Assembly (NCBI RefSeq): GCF_014191425.1 | Contig: NZ_JACHWP010000002.1 | Location: forward strand, 124,001-188,000 | DNA length: 64,000 nt | Source of the DNA: Helcobacillus massiliensis | GTDB lineage: Bacteria; Actinomycetota; Actinomycetes; Actinomycetales; Dermabacteraceae | Direction: 5' to 3' | Part shown: piece after piece, positions 51,466-60,814 of the stretch | Layout of the letters: each line of letters opens with the position of its first letter | How positions within the stretch are numbered: position 1 is the stretch's first letter | Position numbers and translations under genes: made by a program | Notes under the pieces: generated by a model | Databases searched by the model: none | The model's input: the letters and a program-made list of their open reading frames with translations, nothing else | Told to the model about the DNA's origin: nothing

Positions 51466-51996
51466 ATGACCACCGATCTCACCACTGGCACCTGGGCCCT
51501 CGACGCCGCTCACTCCGCGGCCAGCTTCACGGTCCGTCACGCCGGCATCTCCCGAGTCCGCGGCCAGTTCGACTCCATCGACGGCTCCATGGTCGTGGGC
51601 GACGGCAAGGACGACGTGAAGTACACCGCCACCCTGCAGGTCGACTCCATCAACACCGGCAACGCCGACCGCGACAACCACCTGAAGTCCGGCGACTTCT
51701 TCGACGCCGAGAAGAACCCGACCATCACCTTCACCTCCACCGAGGTCAAGGGCGACAAGCTCGCCGGCGAGCTCACCATCATGGGCATCACCAAGCCGGT
51801 CGAACTGGACTACGAGTTCGGCGGCGTGGTCACCGACCCGTTCGGCACCAAGCGCGCCGGCGTCGCCGCTGAGACCACCGTCTCCCGTAAGGAGTTCGGC
51901 CTGACCTGGAATGCCGCCCTCGAAGCCGGCGGCGTGATGGTCTCGGACAACGTCCGCATCACCATCGAGGCCGAGTTCGTGGCCCCGACCGCCTGA
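51466..51996 (+). CDS. YceI-family lipid-binding protein
   Basis: 176 residues: GTWALDAAHSAASFTVRHAGISRVRGQF at the start and ITGI-type MGITKPVELDYEF later, the lipocalin-like YceI fold that binds polyisoprenoids. No signal peptide, so cytoplasmic here, as is usual in actinobacteria. RBS AAGGAG. A menaquinone/isoprenoid role would fit the window but is inference. Confidence 0.92.
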   Translation: MTTDLTTGTWALDAAHSAASFTVRHAGISRVRGQFDSIDGSMVVGDGKDDVKYTATLQVDSINTGNADRDNHLKSGDFFDAEKNPTITFTSTEVKGDKLAGELTIMGITKPVELDYEFGGVVTDPFGTKRAGVAAETTVSRKEFGLTWNAALEAGGVMVSDNVRITIEAEFVAPTA

Positions 51997-52039
51997 TCCG
52001 TCCCCCTCCGGCCGACGACGGCTGCGGTAGCGTGAGGCC

Positions 52040-52339
52040 ATGACCTCCGCACGCATCACCGTCCTCGACCGGCCCGGCTGCCACCTCTGCGTGGAGGCCT
52101 CCGCCGTGGTCCACCGTGTCGCCGACGAGCTCGGCGAGGCGGTGGACCATCGCAATATCGATGAGGACGACGACCTCAAGCGCCGCTGGTCACTGGAGAT
52201 CCCGGTGATCATGGTGGACGGCGAGGTCGTCGCCGTGTACCGCGTCACCGAGCAGGAGCTGCGCCGGGCGCTGAAGAAGAAGCGCCGCCGACCCCTCATC
52301 GGGTTCCCCAGCGGCTTCGGCCGCCGCGGACCGCGCTGA
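52040..52339 (+). CDS. Glutaredoxin-like protein
   Basis: 99 residues. ITVLDRPGCHLCVEA gives the CHLC redox pair; VIMVDGEVV has the cis-region, though the usual Pro (IPVIMVDG) precedes it directly. The C-terminus is Arg/Lys-rich (RRALKKKRRR). ATG is six bases after TAGCGT, a leaderless layout. Ends 17 bases before a strong terminator. Confidence 0.88.
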   Translation: MTSARITVLDRPGCHLCVEASAVVHRVADELGEAVDHRNIDEDDDLKRRWSLEIPVIMVDGEVVAVYRVTEQELRRALKKKRRRPLIGFPSGFGRRGPR

Positions 52340-52356
52340 CCAGAAGCCCAGAACAC

Positions 52357-52397
52357 AGCAGCGGGCGCCCCGATCAGATATCGGGGCGCCCGCTGCT
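52357..52397. terminator. Strong bidirectional terminator
   Basis: 18-bp perfect arms (AGCAGCGGGCGCCCCGAT and its complement) around a CAGAT loop, between the converging glutaredoxin-like and bS22 genes. It should end both transcripts. Confidence 0.88.
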
Positions 52398-52411
52398 TGC
52401 GTGATGGTCGA

Positions 52412-52510
52412 TCACTTCTTGTTGCGACGCTGGTGGCGCGTCTTCCGAAGAAGCTTGCGGTGCTTCTTCTTCGACATGCGCTTGCGACGCTTCTTGATGA
52501 CGGAACCCAT
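52412..52510 (-). CDS. 30S ribosomal protein bS22 (AURKAIP1/COX24 family)
   Basis: Only 32 residues, 18 of them Lys or Arg: [19 protein letters not shown] at the start and ending RHQRRNKK. This matches the tiny actinobacterial ribosomal protein bS22, bound near the decoding centre in mycobacterial ribosomes. GAGG lies five bases before the ATG. Likely missed by length cut-offs. The promoter must lie in 52511-52652, which holds no other gene. Confidence 0.92.
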   Translation of the reverse strand: MGSVIKKRRKRMSKKKHRKLLRKTRHQRRNKK

Positions 52511-52652
52511 AGTGACCTCATTTCACGATGACGAATAGCGGTTCGCTTGAACACAGACGTTGCATTATTTTACACGCCGGCAACGCGCAGGAGGCCAGGC
52601 GGTGGCGTGGTGAGACCGCTCACGGCCCTCCCCGGGACGGCCGGAGGGCGGG

Positions 52653-54413
52653 TCACGCTCGCGCGAGCGTGCTCAGCGCCCCCTCCACGGATCGAGCACG
52701 GTCCAGCTCCTCCTGAGCGGCGTCGGCCACTGTGTCGTCGATCGCCGAGGCGATCGATGTGCGCAGGCGGCGCCGCGCCGCCGACCGCAGGGACCCAGCC
52801 CGCACCCGCGCCAGCAGAGTGGAGAGCACCGCCAGCACGATGCCGAGGCCGAGCCCGAGGATGATCATCGCCGTTGGCACCGGCAGAGGGAAGCCCAGGC
52901 CCTGCACCATCGGCAGCTCCGGCTGCGGGATCCCGAAGAACCCCAGCGCCGACAGGCCCAGCAGCCAGCCCAGGCCCGCGAGGGCGACCAGCAGCGCCAG
53001 CCACTGGATGATGTTGAGCGGCAGCCACCACCAGGAGCGCCCCGTCCCCGGCAGCTGCGTGTGTGTCAGCACATAGTCGAGGCCGTCGGGCAGATGCTCC
53101 GCCTCCGCATCGACCACGTCGCGCAGTCGGGCGGGCCACGGCGCGGGCGCATCACCGGCGGTGACCTCCGCGAACCTGTCGGCGCCGCGGGTGATGACGG
53201 CGCGGGAGCCCGGCGCATCCAGGGACAGGGAGCTGCGGGAGACGAACTCCGGCTGCCCCTCCCCCGCGGCGGACCCGTCGGCCCCTCCGGCGGTCACAGC
53301 CCTGCCGTGGCGGGACGCGGGCGCGAAGCCGAGGCGCATCCGGGCGAGCGGGTCGGGGCGGAAGCTCCGCAGCCAGCGCGTTCCCGGCCAGCCCGTGCTC
53401 CGGGAGGCGCGGTGGATGTAGGAGTCGCCGACAGCGCGGGCGATCGCATCGACCTGGGCGGCGCGGGAGCAGGCGTCGACGAGGCCGTCGTGCGCCTCAG
53501 TCGGCACCGTGTCCGGCAGGCCCGGGACGCGGAAGTCCTGATGCTTCGTGCGGCCACCGGTGACCGCGCTGCGCAGCGCGGACCGCTTCGGCGCCTCCGG
53601 CTGGGATGCGCCGAGCATCGGCCCGACCCGTGCCGCGGTGGCCTGGAAGTCAGCGGTGAGGCGCTGGGCGATCGCCTCCTTCTGCTTCGCAACCCGCGAC
53701 GCCGCCTGCAGCAGCTCTCGCACGCCCTCACCGGTGCGGGCCGAGGTGGCGAGCACCTCAGCGCCGGGGAGCCCGTCGGCCGCCAGCAGCTCGGCGAAGG
53801 ACTGCACAACAGCGTCGCGATCGCGGTCGCGGACGCGGTCGATCTGGTTGATGACACTGAGGGTGACGGCGCGGTGCGACGCGAAGCGGGCGATGAACTC
53901 CTGGTGCATCACTCGGTCGGCGTACTTCTCCGGGTCGCTCACCCACACCACGACGTCGACGAGGTCGGCGAGGCGCTCAGCGACAGCTCGGTTCGCGGCC
54001 TGAACGGAGTCGAAGTCGGGCATGTCCACGAGGATCACCCGGGGATCGGCGCCGTCGGGGCTGACGATGTGCCGCTCACTCACCTCCAGCCAGTCGAGCA
54101 GGCGGTGCGCCTCATCCTCCAGCTCGGGCGACGTGCGGTTCTCCACGATTGCGGCGACCGGCTGTGCGGTGGTGGGCCGGCGCACCGCGACGCGGGAGAC
54201 CTCCTCGCCCGCGAGCGCGTTGAAGAGGGTGGACTTGCCGGAGCCGGTGGCACCGAACAGGCCCACCACGGTGTGCTCGGCAGACAGGCCGACGCGTTCG
54301 CGCACGCGTGCGTCCAGGGCTGTGAGCTCGCCGGTGGCGGCGTCGTCCAGCAGGGGTCCGCCCGCGGTCCGCAGATCCTCCAGGGCGCGGAGGCGGTCGC
54401 TGATCGTCGTCAT
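52653..54413 (-). CDS. Dynamin-like/YfjP-type membrane GTPase (second of pair)
   Basis: 586 residues. Walker A FGATGSGKSTLFNAL (about 52-66), switch I Thr in RRPTTAQP, DMPDFDSVQAAN as G3 and NQIDRVRD as G4. Helical middle, then two or three C-terminal membrane helices (IIQWLALLVALAGLGWLLGL; MIILGLGLGIVLAVLSTLLA). Its ATG overlaps the stop of the preceding GTPase gene, so the two are made together, as with bacterial dynamin pairs such as DynA/DynB or IniA/IniC. Role in membrane remodelling is inferred. Confidence 0.85.
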   Translation of the reverse strand: MTTISDRLRALEDLRTAGGPLLDDAATGELTALDARVRERVGLSAEHTVVGLFGATGSGKSTLFNALAGEEVSRVAVRRPTTAQPVAAIVENRTSPELEDEAHRLLDWLEVSERHIVSPDGADPRVILVDMPDFDSVQAANRAVAERLADLVDVVVWVSDPEKYADRVMHQEFIARFASHRAVTLSVINQIDRVRDRDRDAVVQSFAELLAADGLPGAEVLATSARTGEGVRELLQAASRVAKQKEAIAQRLTADFQATAARVGPMLGASQPEAPKRSALRSAVTGGRTKHQDFRVPGLPDTVPTEAHDGLVDACSRAAQVDAIARAVGDSYIHRASRSTGWPGTRWLRSFRPDPLARMRLGFAPASRHGRAVTAGGADGSAAGEGQPEFVSRSSLSLDAPGSRAVITRGADRFAEVTAGDAPAPWPARLRDVVDAEAEHLPDGLDYVLTHTQLPGTGRSWWWLPLNIIQWLALLVALAGLGWLLGLSALGFFGIPQPELPMVQGLGFPLPVPTAMIILGLGLGIVLAVLSTLLARVRAGSLRSAARRRLRTSIASAIDDTVADAAQEELDRARSVEGALSTLARA

Positions 54414-56185
54414 CGATCGCCCCCGTCGGATGTCTGTGCGGTACCGGAGCGGAGCTGGGCGGTGAGGTCGCGCAGCTGGGCGGCGTCGGCGCGCAGAACC
54501 TCCTCGCCGACGGGGATCGGGTGCTCTGCCAGGACATGTGCGAAGTCAGCGGCCTGCGCGTCCACCAGGGCGTTGAGGCGGTCGTCGAGCTGCTGCCGGG
54601 CGACCCGGGCGAGGCGGCGCACCGCCTCATCCCCGAAGATCGACTCCAGCAGCTTCTGGCCGACGACTGCGGTGGTGGCGCCGGCGCCGACTTCGAGCCC
54701 GGTGGGGATGAACGCGGTGGAGGCGAACACCACCACCATGAGCGCAATGCCGACGACGTTCACACCCAGCGACAGGATCCGCGCCTTCTGCCGGCGGTCC
54801 TGCCCCTCCCGGGACACGAGATCGAGGACATCGCGCTGCCAGGATCGGACCTGGTCCTCCACCTGCCGACGGAACCGCTCGTCGACCGCGAGCAGCTGAC
54901 GCTCCAGCCCCGGCTCGGACTGCAGGACCGAGGTGCCCGCCTCGTGCGAGCCCCACTGACGGACCGTGCGGGTGCGGGCGTTGGCGCATTCATCGATCAC
55001 CACGGAGACCAGGCCCGTCTCGATCGCGCTCTGCGCATCCACCACGGGTTTCGCGGTGCCCGTCAGAGCGTTCGTGATGCGGTCGCGCATGCGGGACACC
55101 CAGCCCTGCACGCCCTTGAAGAACTCACCGGTGCCGACCACGTCCTGCCAGCGGGCGAGCACTTCACCGCGCAGCAGGGCGCCGTCGCGGGTGACCTCTG
55201 CGATCGCTTCGGCGGCGGTGTCGAACTCGGAGCGGACGATGCCGGCGAGGCGGTCCTGTTCGCTCTGCTGCTCACCGACGTGCTCCGCGACCTGCTCGAG
55301 GGCGTCGGCGGCATTGGTGAGCGCGCCCGCCAGGGTGCGGCGGGCGATGGAGGCCCGCTGGCCGGAGTCCCCGGCGAGGGACAGGATCCATGAGCGCAGA
55401 GCATCCACTTCGGGGCCGCGGATGAGGCCGTCGTCCGTCAGGGGTGCCTCGTGGATGCGGAACACGGTCGCCGCGTCGACTCCGCGCTCCGCCATCATCT
55501 CCTGCAGGTGCCCGCCGAGCTCCTCGGCGACGCCCGGCTGGTTCGGGATGCGGTTCATGACGAGGGAGACGGTGATGTCGCGTGCCGCGGCCTGCGACAG
55601 GACGTCCCAGGGGACCGCGTCGGCGTAGCGGTGGGCGGTGGTGACGAAGATCCACAGGTCTGCGGCGCGCAGCAGCTGCCCGGCGAGCTCTCGGTTCGCG
55701 GCGGCGACGGAGTCGATGTCCGGGGCGTCGAGGACGGCGATGCCGGTGGGGATGGTGTCGTCGGCGACGAGGTTGAGGCCGGCGGCGGACTGCGAGCCAG
55801 GGACCTCGTCGGCGGCGGAGCGGCGGATCACGCGCGGCAGGTTCGGCAGGATGCGGGGGCCTTCGAACCAGGCGGCGTCCTTCGGATTGTGGAGGAGCAC
55901 CGGCTGGCGGGTGGTGGGGCGGATCGCGCCTGAGCGGGTCACCTCGTGCCCCACCAGGGAGTTGACGAGGGTGGACTTGCCGGCACCGGTGGAGCCGCCG
56001 ACGACGGCCAGCAGCGGCGCGTCGAGGGAGGCGATGCGCGGTTCGATGTGGTCGGCGAGCTGGTCGCGCAGGTGGCGGGCGGTGCGCTCAGCGGCGCTGG
56101 ACCCGCGGATGTCGAAGGGGATCCGCAGGTCGGCGAGGTGAGCGCGCGCCGCTTCGGTGACGGTGCGCGTGGGTGTCTCGGTCAT
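54410..56185 (-). CDS. Dynamin-like membrane GTPase (first of pair)
   Basis: 591 residues. Walker A VVGGSTGAGKSTLVNSL (about 60-76), switch I RPTTRQPVLL, G3 DAPDIDSVAAANREL and G4 MNRIPNQ. A long helical region with heptad-like stretches follows, then a hydrophobic hairpin near 475-515 (VGIALMVVVFASTAFIPTG). The pair are paralogues with the same order of parts but little identity. ATG is six bases after TACTGT without a ribosome site (leaderless type). Confidence 0.85.
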   Translation of the reverse strand: MTETPTRTVTEAARAHLADLRIPFDIRGSSAAERTARHLRDQLADHIEPRIASLDAPLLAVVGGSTGAGKSTLVNSLVGHEVTRSGAIRPTTRQPVLLHNPKDAAWFEGPRILPNLPRVIRRSAADEVPGSQSAAGLNLVADDTIPTGIAVLDAPDIDSVAAANRELAGQLLRAADLWIFVTTAHRYADAVPWDVLSQAAARDITVSLVMNRIPNQPGVAEELGGHLQEMMAERGVDAATVFRIHEAPLTDDGLIRGPEVDALRSWILSLAGDSGQRASIARRTLAGALTNAADALEQVAEHVGEQQSEQDRLAGIVRSEFDTAAEAIAEVTRDGALLRGEVLARWQDVVGTGEFFKGVQGWVSRMRDRITNALTGTAKPVVDAQSAIETGLVSVVIDECANARTRTVRQWGSHEAGTSVLQSEPGLERQLLAVDERFRRQVEDQVRSWQRDVLDLVSREGQDRRQKARILSLGVNVVGIALMVVVFASTAFIPTGLEVGAGATTAVVGQKLLESIFGDEAVRRLARVARQQLDDRLNALVDAQAADFAHVLAEHPIPVGEEVLRADAAQLRDLTAQLRSGTAQTSDGGDR

Positions 56186-56289
56186 AACACAACAGTAACG
56201 GTCGGCACCTGCGCGGCCGTCCGGCGGGGCCGGCGGTGCGGCTCAGGGCGCGGGGCGGGCGGTGCACCTCACGCCGTGGGACCGACGGA

Positions 56290-57519
56290 TCAGTCGTACA
56301 GCGGGTCCAGGCCCCATTCGGGGAAATGCGCGCGCCGCACCGACTGCACCAGGCGGTCCACCGGATGCTCCGGGTTGAACCCTGCGCTCCACGGCCTGAA
56401 CACCGGCTCGGACCCATCGCCCATCGTGGTGAAGGCCCGCGGCGGCACCGCCCCGGTGCGGTGCGCCCCGTCCCGCATCCGCTGCAGCTCTTCCTCGGGG
56501 ATCGGCGCATCGGCATCGATGTCGGCGTCCAGCACGACCGCCACCAGGTGGGTCCACGAGCGCGGCACCACGTCCGCCACCGAGTACCCGCCGCCGCCGA
56601 GCGCCAGCCAGCGGCCGCCCGCCGCGGTCGTTGCGAGGTCCCTGCACATCAGCATCGCTGCGCGCTGCGCTTCGATCGTCAGGTCCATGTCGGCCAGCGG
56701 ATCGATGCTGTGGGAGTCGGCCCCGTGCTGGGTGACCAGCAGGGTGGGGCGAATCGCACGGATCAGGGGGTCGATCGCGCCGTCGATCGCGCGCAGCCAG
56801 TCCTCCGGGCGCGTCCCCGCCGGCATCGGAATGTTGATCGCCGTGCCGGGGGCGGCCGGCCCGCCGCTGTCCTGGATGAACCCCGTGCCGGGGTAGAGGG
56901 TGTCGCCGCTCTGGTGAATGGAGATCGTGGTGACGCGCGGGTCGTTCCAGAAGATCTGCTCCACCCCGTCGCCGTGGTGGACATCCAGATCGAGGTAGAC
57001 GATGCGCTCCTCCCCCGCCGCGAGCGCCGCCGCGATGGCGGCCGCGGCATCGTTGAACACGCAGAACCCACCGGCGAAACCGGACTTCGCGTGGTGCATT
57101 CCTCCGGAGAAGCTGACGGCGCGCTCGCAGCGGCCCTCCAGGATCTCGGTGACCGCGGCGATGCTGCCTCCCACGAGCCGGGCCGAGGCCTCGTCCATGC
57201 CGGGGAAGATCGGCACCTCGGGGGTGGCGAGCCCCCACCGGTTCAGGTGCGTGCGCTCCTCAGCCGACGGGTTCAGCCCCGCAGCGGACGCATCCCGCAC
57301 CGCCTGGACGAACACGGGGTCGTGGATCGTCTCCAGGACGGACCCGTCGGCCACCGGCGCGGAGATCAGGCGCACCCGCGGAAGGTCGAAGAGCCCGAAC
57401 GACCGTGCGAGCGCGGCAGTGAGCTCGAGCCGAACGGGGTCCATGGGGTGCGCGGGGCCGAAGTCGTAGGCGCACAGCGCGTCATCCCAGACAACGGCTG
57501 TTTCGCCTGGTCTCGTCAT
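56290..57519 (-). CDS. acuC: AcuC-type histone deacetylase-family protein
   Basis: 409 residues. Zinc deacetylase motifs: GMHHAKSGFAGGFCVFNDAA, YLDLDVHHGDGVEQIF, QHGADSHSIDPLA and LGGGGYSVADV. Actinobacterial/Bacillus AcuC removes acetyl groups from acetyl-CoA synthetase and other proteins. The ATG (MTRPGETAVV) is seven bases after TACCCT, a leaderless layout; the longer upstream frame is unsupported. Divergent from trkH. Confidence 0.93.
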   Translation of the reverse strand: MTRPGETAVVWDDALCAYDFGPAHPMDPVRLELTAALARSFGLFDLPRVRLISAPVADGSVLETIHDPVFVQAVRDASAAGLNPSAEERTHLNRWGLATPEVPIFPGMDEASARLVGGSIAAVTEILEGRCERAVSFSGGMHHAKSGFAGGFCVFNDAAAAIAAALAAGEERIVYLDLDVHHGDGVEQIFWNDPRVTTISIHQSGDTLYPGTGFIQDSGGPAAPGTAINIPMPAGTRPEDWLRAIDGAIDPLIRAIRPTLLVTQHGADSHSIDPLADMDLTIEAQRAAMLMCRDLATTAAGGRWLALGGGGYSVADVVPRSWTHLVAVVLDADIDADAPIPEEELQRMRDGAHRTGAVPPRAFTTMGDGSEPVFRPWSAGFNPEHPVDRLVQSVRRAHFPEWGLDPLYD

Positions 57520-57625
57520 GGTTACGAGGGTAGCGCAGGGCGCGTACAATCGCCGGCGACGTCCCCTGGGCGTCCTGACCGGTCCGGGCCCGGCCGGTCA
57601 CATCCAATGGGTCGGGAGCACACGC

Positions 57626-59014
57626 ATGCAGAAAGCCGCGAAGAGTCGCGGGTCGAAGAGCGCGCTGGGACGGATCGTCCAGAACGCCGCGCGGACCCGC
57701 ACCTCGCCTGCGCGCCTGGCGATGATCGCCTTCCTCGGCATCATCGGCCTGGTGACGCTGCTGCTGTGGCTGCCGATCTCCAACGCCGACGGGACCTCCC
57801 CGCCGCTGATCGACGCTCTGTTCACCGCCGTGTCCGCCGTGTGCGTGACGGGCCTGACCACCCTGGACATGGCGCACCAGTGGAGCCTGTTCGGCAACAT
57901 CGTCATCATGGCGGCGATGAAGGTGGGCGGCTTCGGCGTGCTCACCGTGGCGTCCCTCCTCGGCCTGTCCGTGATGCGGGAGATGGGCCTCGCGCAGCGC
58001 ATCGTAACGGCCCGCGAGACGAAGGCGCAGCAGCTGGACCAGGTGGGCGGGGTGCTGAAGACCATCGTCATCACCTCCACGGCCCTGGAGACCCTGACGT
58101 TCCTGTCGCTGGCCCCGTTCTTCCTGTCCCGCGGCGCGTCCGTCCCCACCGCCCTGTTCGACGCCCTCTACTACGGCATCTCCTCCTTCAACAACGTCGG
58201 CTTCGTGCACGAAGCCGAAGGCACCCTGCAGTACGTGGGCGAGCCCGCTTTCGTGCTGCCGGTCGCCGCCGCCGTGTTCACCGGGTCCCTCGGCTTCCCC
58301 GTGATCCTCGTGCTGTTCCGCCACTGGAACCACCCCGCGAAGTGGACGCTGCACGCGAAGATGACGATCGCGGGATCCACACTGCTTCTGCTGCTCGCCA
58401 TTGTTTCGATCACCGCCCTTGAGTGGACGAACCCGGACACCTTCGGCGGCCTGCCGCTGAAGGATCGCATGCTGGCCGCGCTGTTCACCGGCGTGATGCC
58501 GCGCTCCGGCGGCCTGTCCGTGATCGACGTGGGCGCGATGCACCCCGAGTCGTGGGTGGTGCAGGACCTGCTGATGTTCATCGGCGGCGGCTCCGGCTCC
58601 ACCGCCGGCGGCATCAAGGTGACCACGTTCGCGATCCTGATGCTCGCGATCATCGCGGAGGTCCGCGGTGACCGCGATGTGGAGGCGTTCGGCCGCCGCA
58701 TCCCGGAGGACACGATCCGTCAGGCGATCGGCGTGCTCGCCATCTCCGTCATGGTCATCTTCTTCGCCACCCTGGTGATGCTGCGCCTCACCCCGTACGG
58801 GCTGGACCAGGTGCTGTTCGAGGTGCTGTCCGCGTACGGCACGGTCGGCCTGTCCACCGGCATCACAGCGGACCTGTCCACTCCGGCGAAGGCCGCGATC
58901 GTCACCTGTATGCTCGTGGGCCGACTGGGTCCCGTGACCGTCGGCGCCGCCCTGGCGATGCGCACGCGTCCGAGGATCATCCGCCTGCCCGAGGAGCGGC
59001 CGATCATCGGCTGA
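57626..59014 (+). CDS. Potassium transporter membrane subunit (KtrB/TrkH)
   Basis: 462 residues with four M1-P-M2 repeats. Selectivity-filter loops show the conserved Gly: SAVCVTGLTTLD, GISSFNNVGF, GVMPRSGGLSVID and SAYGTVGLSTG; the gating loop GGSGSTAGGIKVTT is present. Start ATG with GGGAG seven bases upstream. TACAAT (57546-57551) is a likely -10, leaving a ~70-base leader with GACCGG/CCGGTC arms. Works with the RCK protein encoded next. Confidence 0.92.
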   Translation: MQKAAKSRGSKSALGRIVQNAARTRTSPARLAMIAFLGIIGLVTLLLWLPISNADGTSPPLIDALFTAVSAVCVTGLTTLDMAHQWSLFGNIVIMAAMKVGGFGVLTVASLLGLSVMREMGLAQRIVTARETKAQQLDQVGGVLKTIVITSTALETLTFLSLAPFFLSRGASVPTALFDALYYGISSFNNVGFVHEAEGTLQYVGEPAFVLPVAAAVFTGSLGFPVILVLFRHWNHPAKWTLHAKMTIAGSTLLLLLAIVSITALEWTNPDTFGGLPLKDRMLAALFTGVMPRSGGLSVIDVGAMHPESWVVQDLLMFIGGGSGSTAGGIKVTTFAILMLAIIAEVRGDRDVEAFGRRIPEDTIRQAIGVLAISVMVIFFATLVMLRLTPYGLDQVLFEVLSAYGTVGLSTGITADLSTPAKAAIVTCMLVGRLGPVTVGAALAMRTRPRIIRLPEERPIIG

Positions 59015-59031
59015 CACATCAGAGGAGACCT

Positions 59032-59697
59032 ATGCCCGACAATCGCAGAGGCGACGGCGTCCTCGTCGTCGGCCTGGGCCGCTTCGGCGCGTCCATCGCC
59101 CTGACGCTGGAGAAGCTCGGCACGAACGTGCTCGCGATCGACTCCCGGCCCGACCTGGTGCAGGAGTACTCCGGCCGCCTCACCCACGTCGTCGAAGCCG
59201 ACGGCACGAACATGGACGCCCTCCACCAGGTCGGCGCCGCCGGGTTCGACGTCGCCGTGGTCGGTGTGGGCACGAGCGTGGAGGCGAGTGTGCTGATCAC
59301 CGCGAACCTCGTGGACCTCGCCGGCCCGATCATCTGGGCGAAGGCGATCTCCGCTTCGCACGGCAAGATCCTGGAGCGGATCGGAGCCCACCACGTGGTG
59401 TTCCCGGAGAAGGACGCCGGTCAGCGGGTGGCGCACCTGGTGAACGGCCACCTGCTGGACTACATCGAGTTCGACGACGACTGGGCGATCGTGAAGATGC
59501 GGCCGCCGCGGGAGATCCAGGGCTTCACCCTCGCCGAATCGGACATCCGCTCGAAGTACGGCGTGACCGTGGTGGGTGTGAAGTCACCGGGGCGCGACTT
59601 CACGTACGCGGCACCGACAACCAAGGTGGCGGTGCATGACACGCTGATCGTGTCGGGCCACACGGACCTGATCGAACGGTTCGCGAACCGGCCCTGA
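59032..59697 (+). CDS. Potassium uptake regulatory subunit (KtrA/TrkA, RCK)
   Basis: 221 residues: RCK_N Rossmann domain (VLVVGLGRFGASIALTLEKLG, then acidic VLAIDSRPD) and C-terminal RCK_C domain from ~135. It forms the cytoplasmic ring that gates the transporter with ATP/ADP, and possibly c-di-AMP through RCK_C. 17 bases after the transporter gene, AGAGGAGA as ribosome site. Confidence 0.93.
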   Translation: MPDNRRGDGVLVVGLGRFGASIALTLEKLGTNVLAIDSRPDLVQEYSGRLTHVVEADGTNMDALHQVGAAGFDVAVVGVGTSVEASVLITANLVDLAGPIIWAKAISASHGKILERIGAHHVVFPEKDAGQRVAHLVNGHLLDYIEFDDDWAIVKMRPPREIQGFTLAESDIRSKYGVTVVGVKSPGRDFTYAAPTTKVAVHDTLIVSGHTDLIERFANRP

Positions 59698-59730
59698 GCG
59701 CCGGCGCCCGTCGGCCCCGAACAGGCCGGA

Positions 59731-60543
59731 TCAGCCCTCCTCCATGTGGCGCGACCAGTCGGCGGCGGCGCGCATCGCCTTCGCCAGGCCCACGCGCACC
59801 CCGGCCTCTTCGAGCGCGGCGACACCGCGCACCGTGGTGCCACCGGGGCTGGAGACGCGGTAGCGCGCCTCGGCGGGGCTGAGGCCCTGCTCCTGCAGCA
59901 GCTTCGCAGACCCCGCCATGGTCGCGATGACCATCTCGGCGGCCTGGTCGCGGGTGAGGCCCTGCATGACGCCCTCGTCGATCATCGCTTCGGCGACGTA
60001 GAACATGAACGCGGGCGCGGAGCCGGCCGCGCCGATCACCTGGTGGACCTTGTCCTCCGGGACCCGCACCACGTCGGCGGACGCTGCGAACAGCTCCTCG
60101 ACCGTCGCGGTCTCCTCGTCGGTGACGGCGTCGGCGGGCATCACGGCGACGACGCCGGAGCCGACGGCGACCGGGGTGTTCGGCATGGTGCGGATGATCT
60201 TCTCGTGCCCGCCGAGGTGCTCGCGCAGCGTGTCGATGGTGGCGCCGGCCGCGAGGGACACCACGAGGGTGTCCGCGCTGAGGTGCTCGGCGAGCTTCGG
60301 CAGCTGGGCGGCGAGCTGGTACGGCTTGATGCCGAGGATGATGATGTCGGCCTCGCGCACGGCGTCCTCGAGCGAGTCGGCGGGCGTGAGGTCGTACTCC
60401 TTCGCGGCGCGCTCGGTGGATTCCGGGCGGGAGTTCATGACGTGGACGTTCTGCGCGTCGATGCCGGAGCGGCGGATCGCGGTGGCGACGGCGCCGCCCA
60501 TGCTGCCGGCGCCGAGCATGAAGATGGTGGGCTGCTTCGTCAC
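59731..60543 (-). CDS. proC: Pyrroline-5-carboxylate reductase
   Basis: 270 residues. NADPH site MLGAGSMGGAVATAI, IRTMPNTPVAVGSG, and the signature YRVSSPGGTTVRGVAALEEAG. Last step of proline synthesis. GTG start with GGAGGAGA upstream. The 70 bases between it and the upstream small gene contain no clear terminator. Confidence 0.95.
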   Translation of the reverse strand: MTKQPTIFMLGAGSMGGAVATAIRRSGIDAQNVHVMNSRPESTERAAKEYDLTPADSLEDAVREADIIILGIKPYQLAAQLPKLAEHLSADTLVVSLAAGATIDTLREHLGGHEKIIRTMPNTPVAVGSGVVAVMPADAVTDEETATVEELFAASADVVRVPEDKVHQVIGAAGSAPAFMFYVAEAMIDEGVMQGLTRDQAAEMVIATMAGSAKLLQEQGLSPAEARYRVSSPGGTTVRGVAALEEAGVRVGLAKAMRAAADWSRHMEEG

Positions 60544-60613
60544 GGTTCTCCTCCTGGTGGCCGGGCGTGCGCCCGGGTCGGGTGCGGTGCGGATCGAACG
60601 GGGTGCGGGGCCG

Positions 60614-60814
60614 TCAGCGCCCCCAGTGCGGCGGTACGTCCTGCCGGAGGCGGTCGTCGTTGCTGTCCACGGCCGCGTCGTCCTCGGTGCGGTTGGGCAC
60701 GATGCGCGGGCCGCCGCGGCGTACGGGCTGCTCCATCGGCTTCCCGGTGACCGACGAGACCACGACGCGGCCCGGGCGCGACTCTCCGAGCGTGGGTGAG
60801 CGCCGATCAGTCAT
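60614..60814 (-). CDS. Small basic protein of unknown function
   Basis: 66 residues, starting MTDRRSPTLGESRPGRVVV and ending RLRQDVPPHWGR; Arg/Pro-rich, probably disordered, no membrane helix. Its ATG overlaps the 3' end of the helicase-nuclease gene by eight bases, so coupled expression is likely. Family not recognised. Its neat overlap and full-length frame with sensible codon use argue that it is real. Confidence 0.65.
   Translation of the reverse strand: MTDRRSPTLGESRPGRVVVSSVTGKPMEQPVRRGGPRIVPNRTEDDAAVDSNDDRLRQDVPPHWGR

Noticed and set aside
57552-57625. Possible c-di-AMP riboswitch before the potassium transporter gene
   Set aside because: The leader is only about 70 bases with one GACCGG/CCGGTC helix, too short for a ydaO-type fold.
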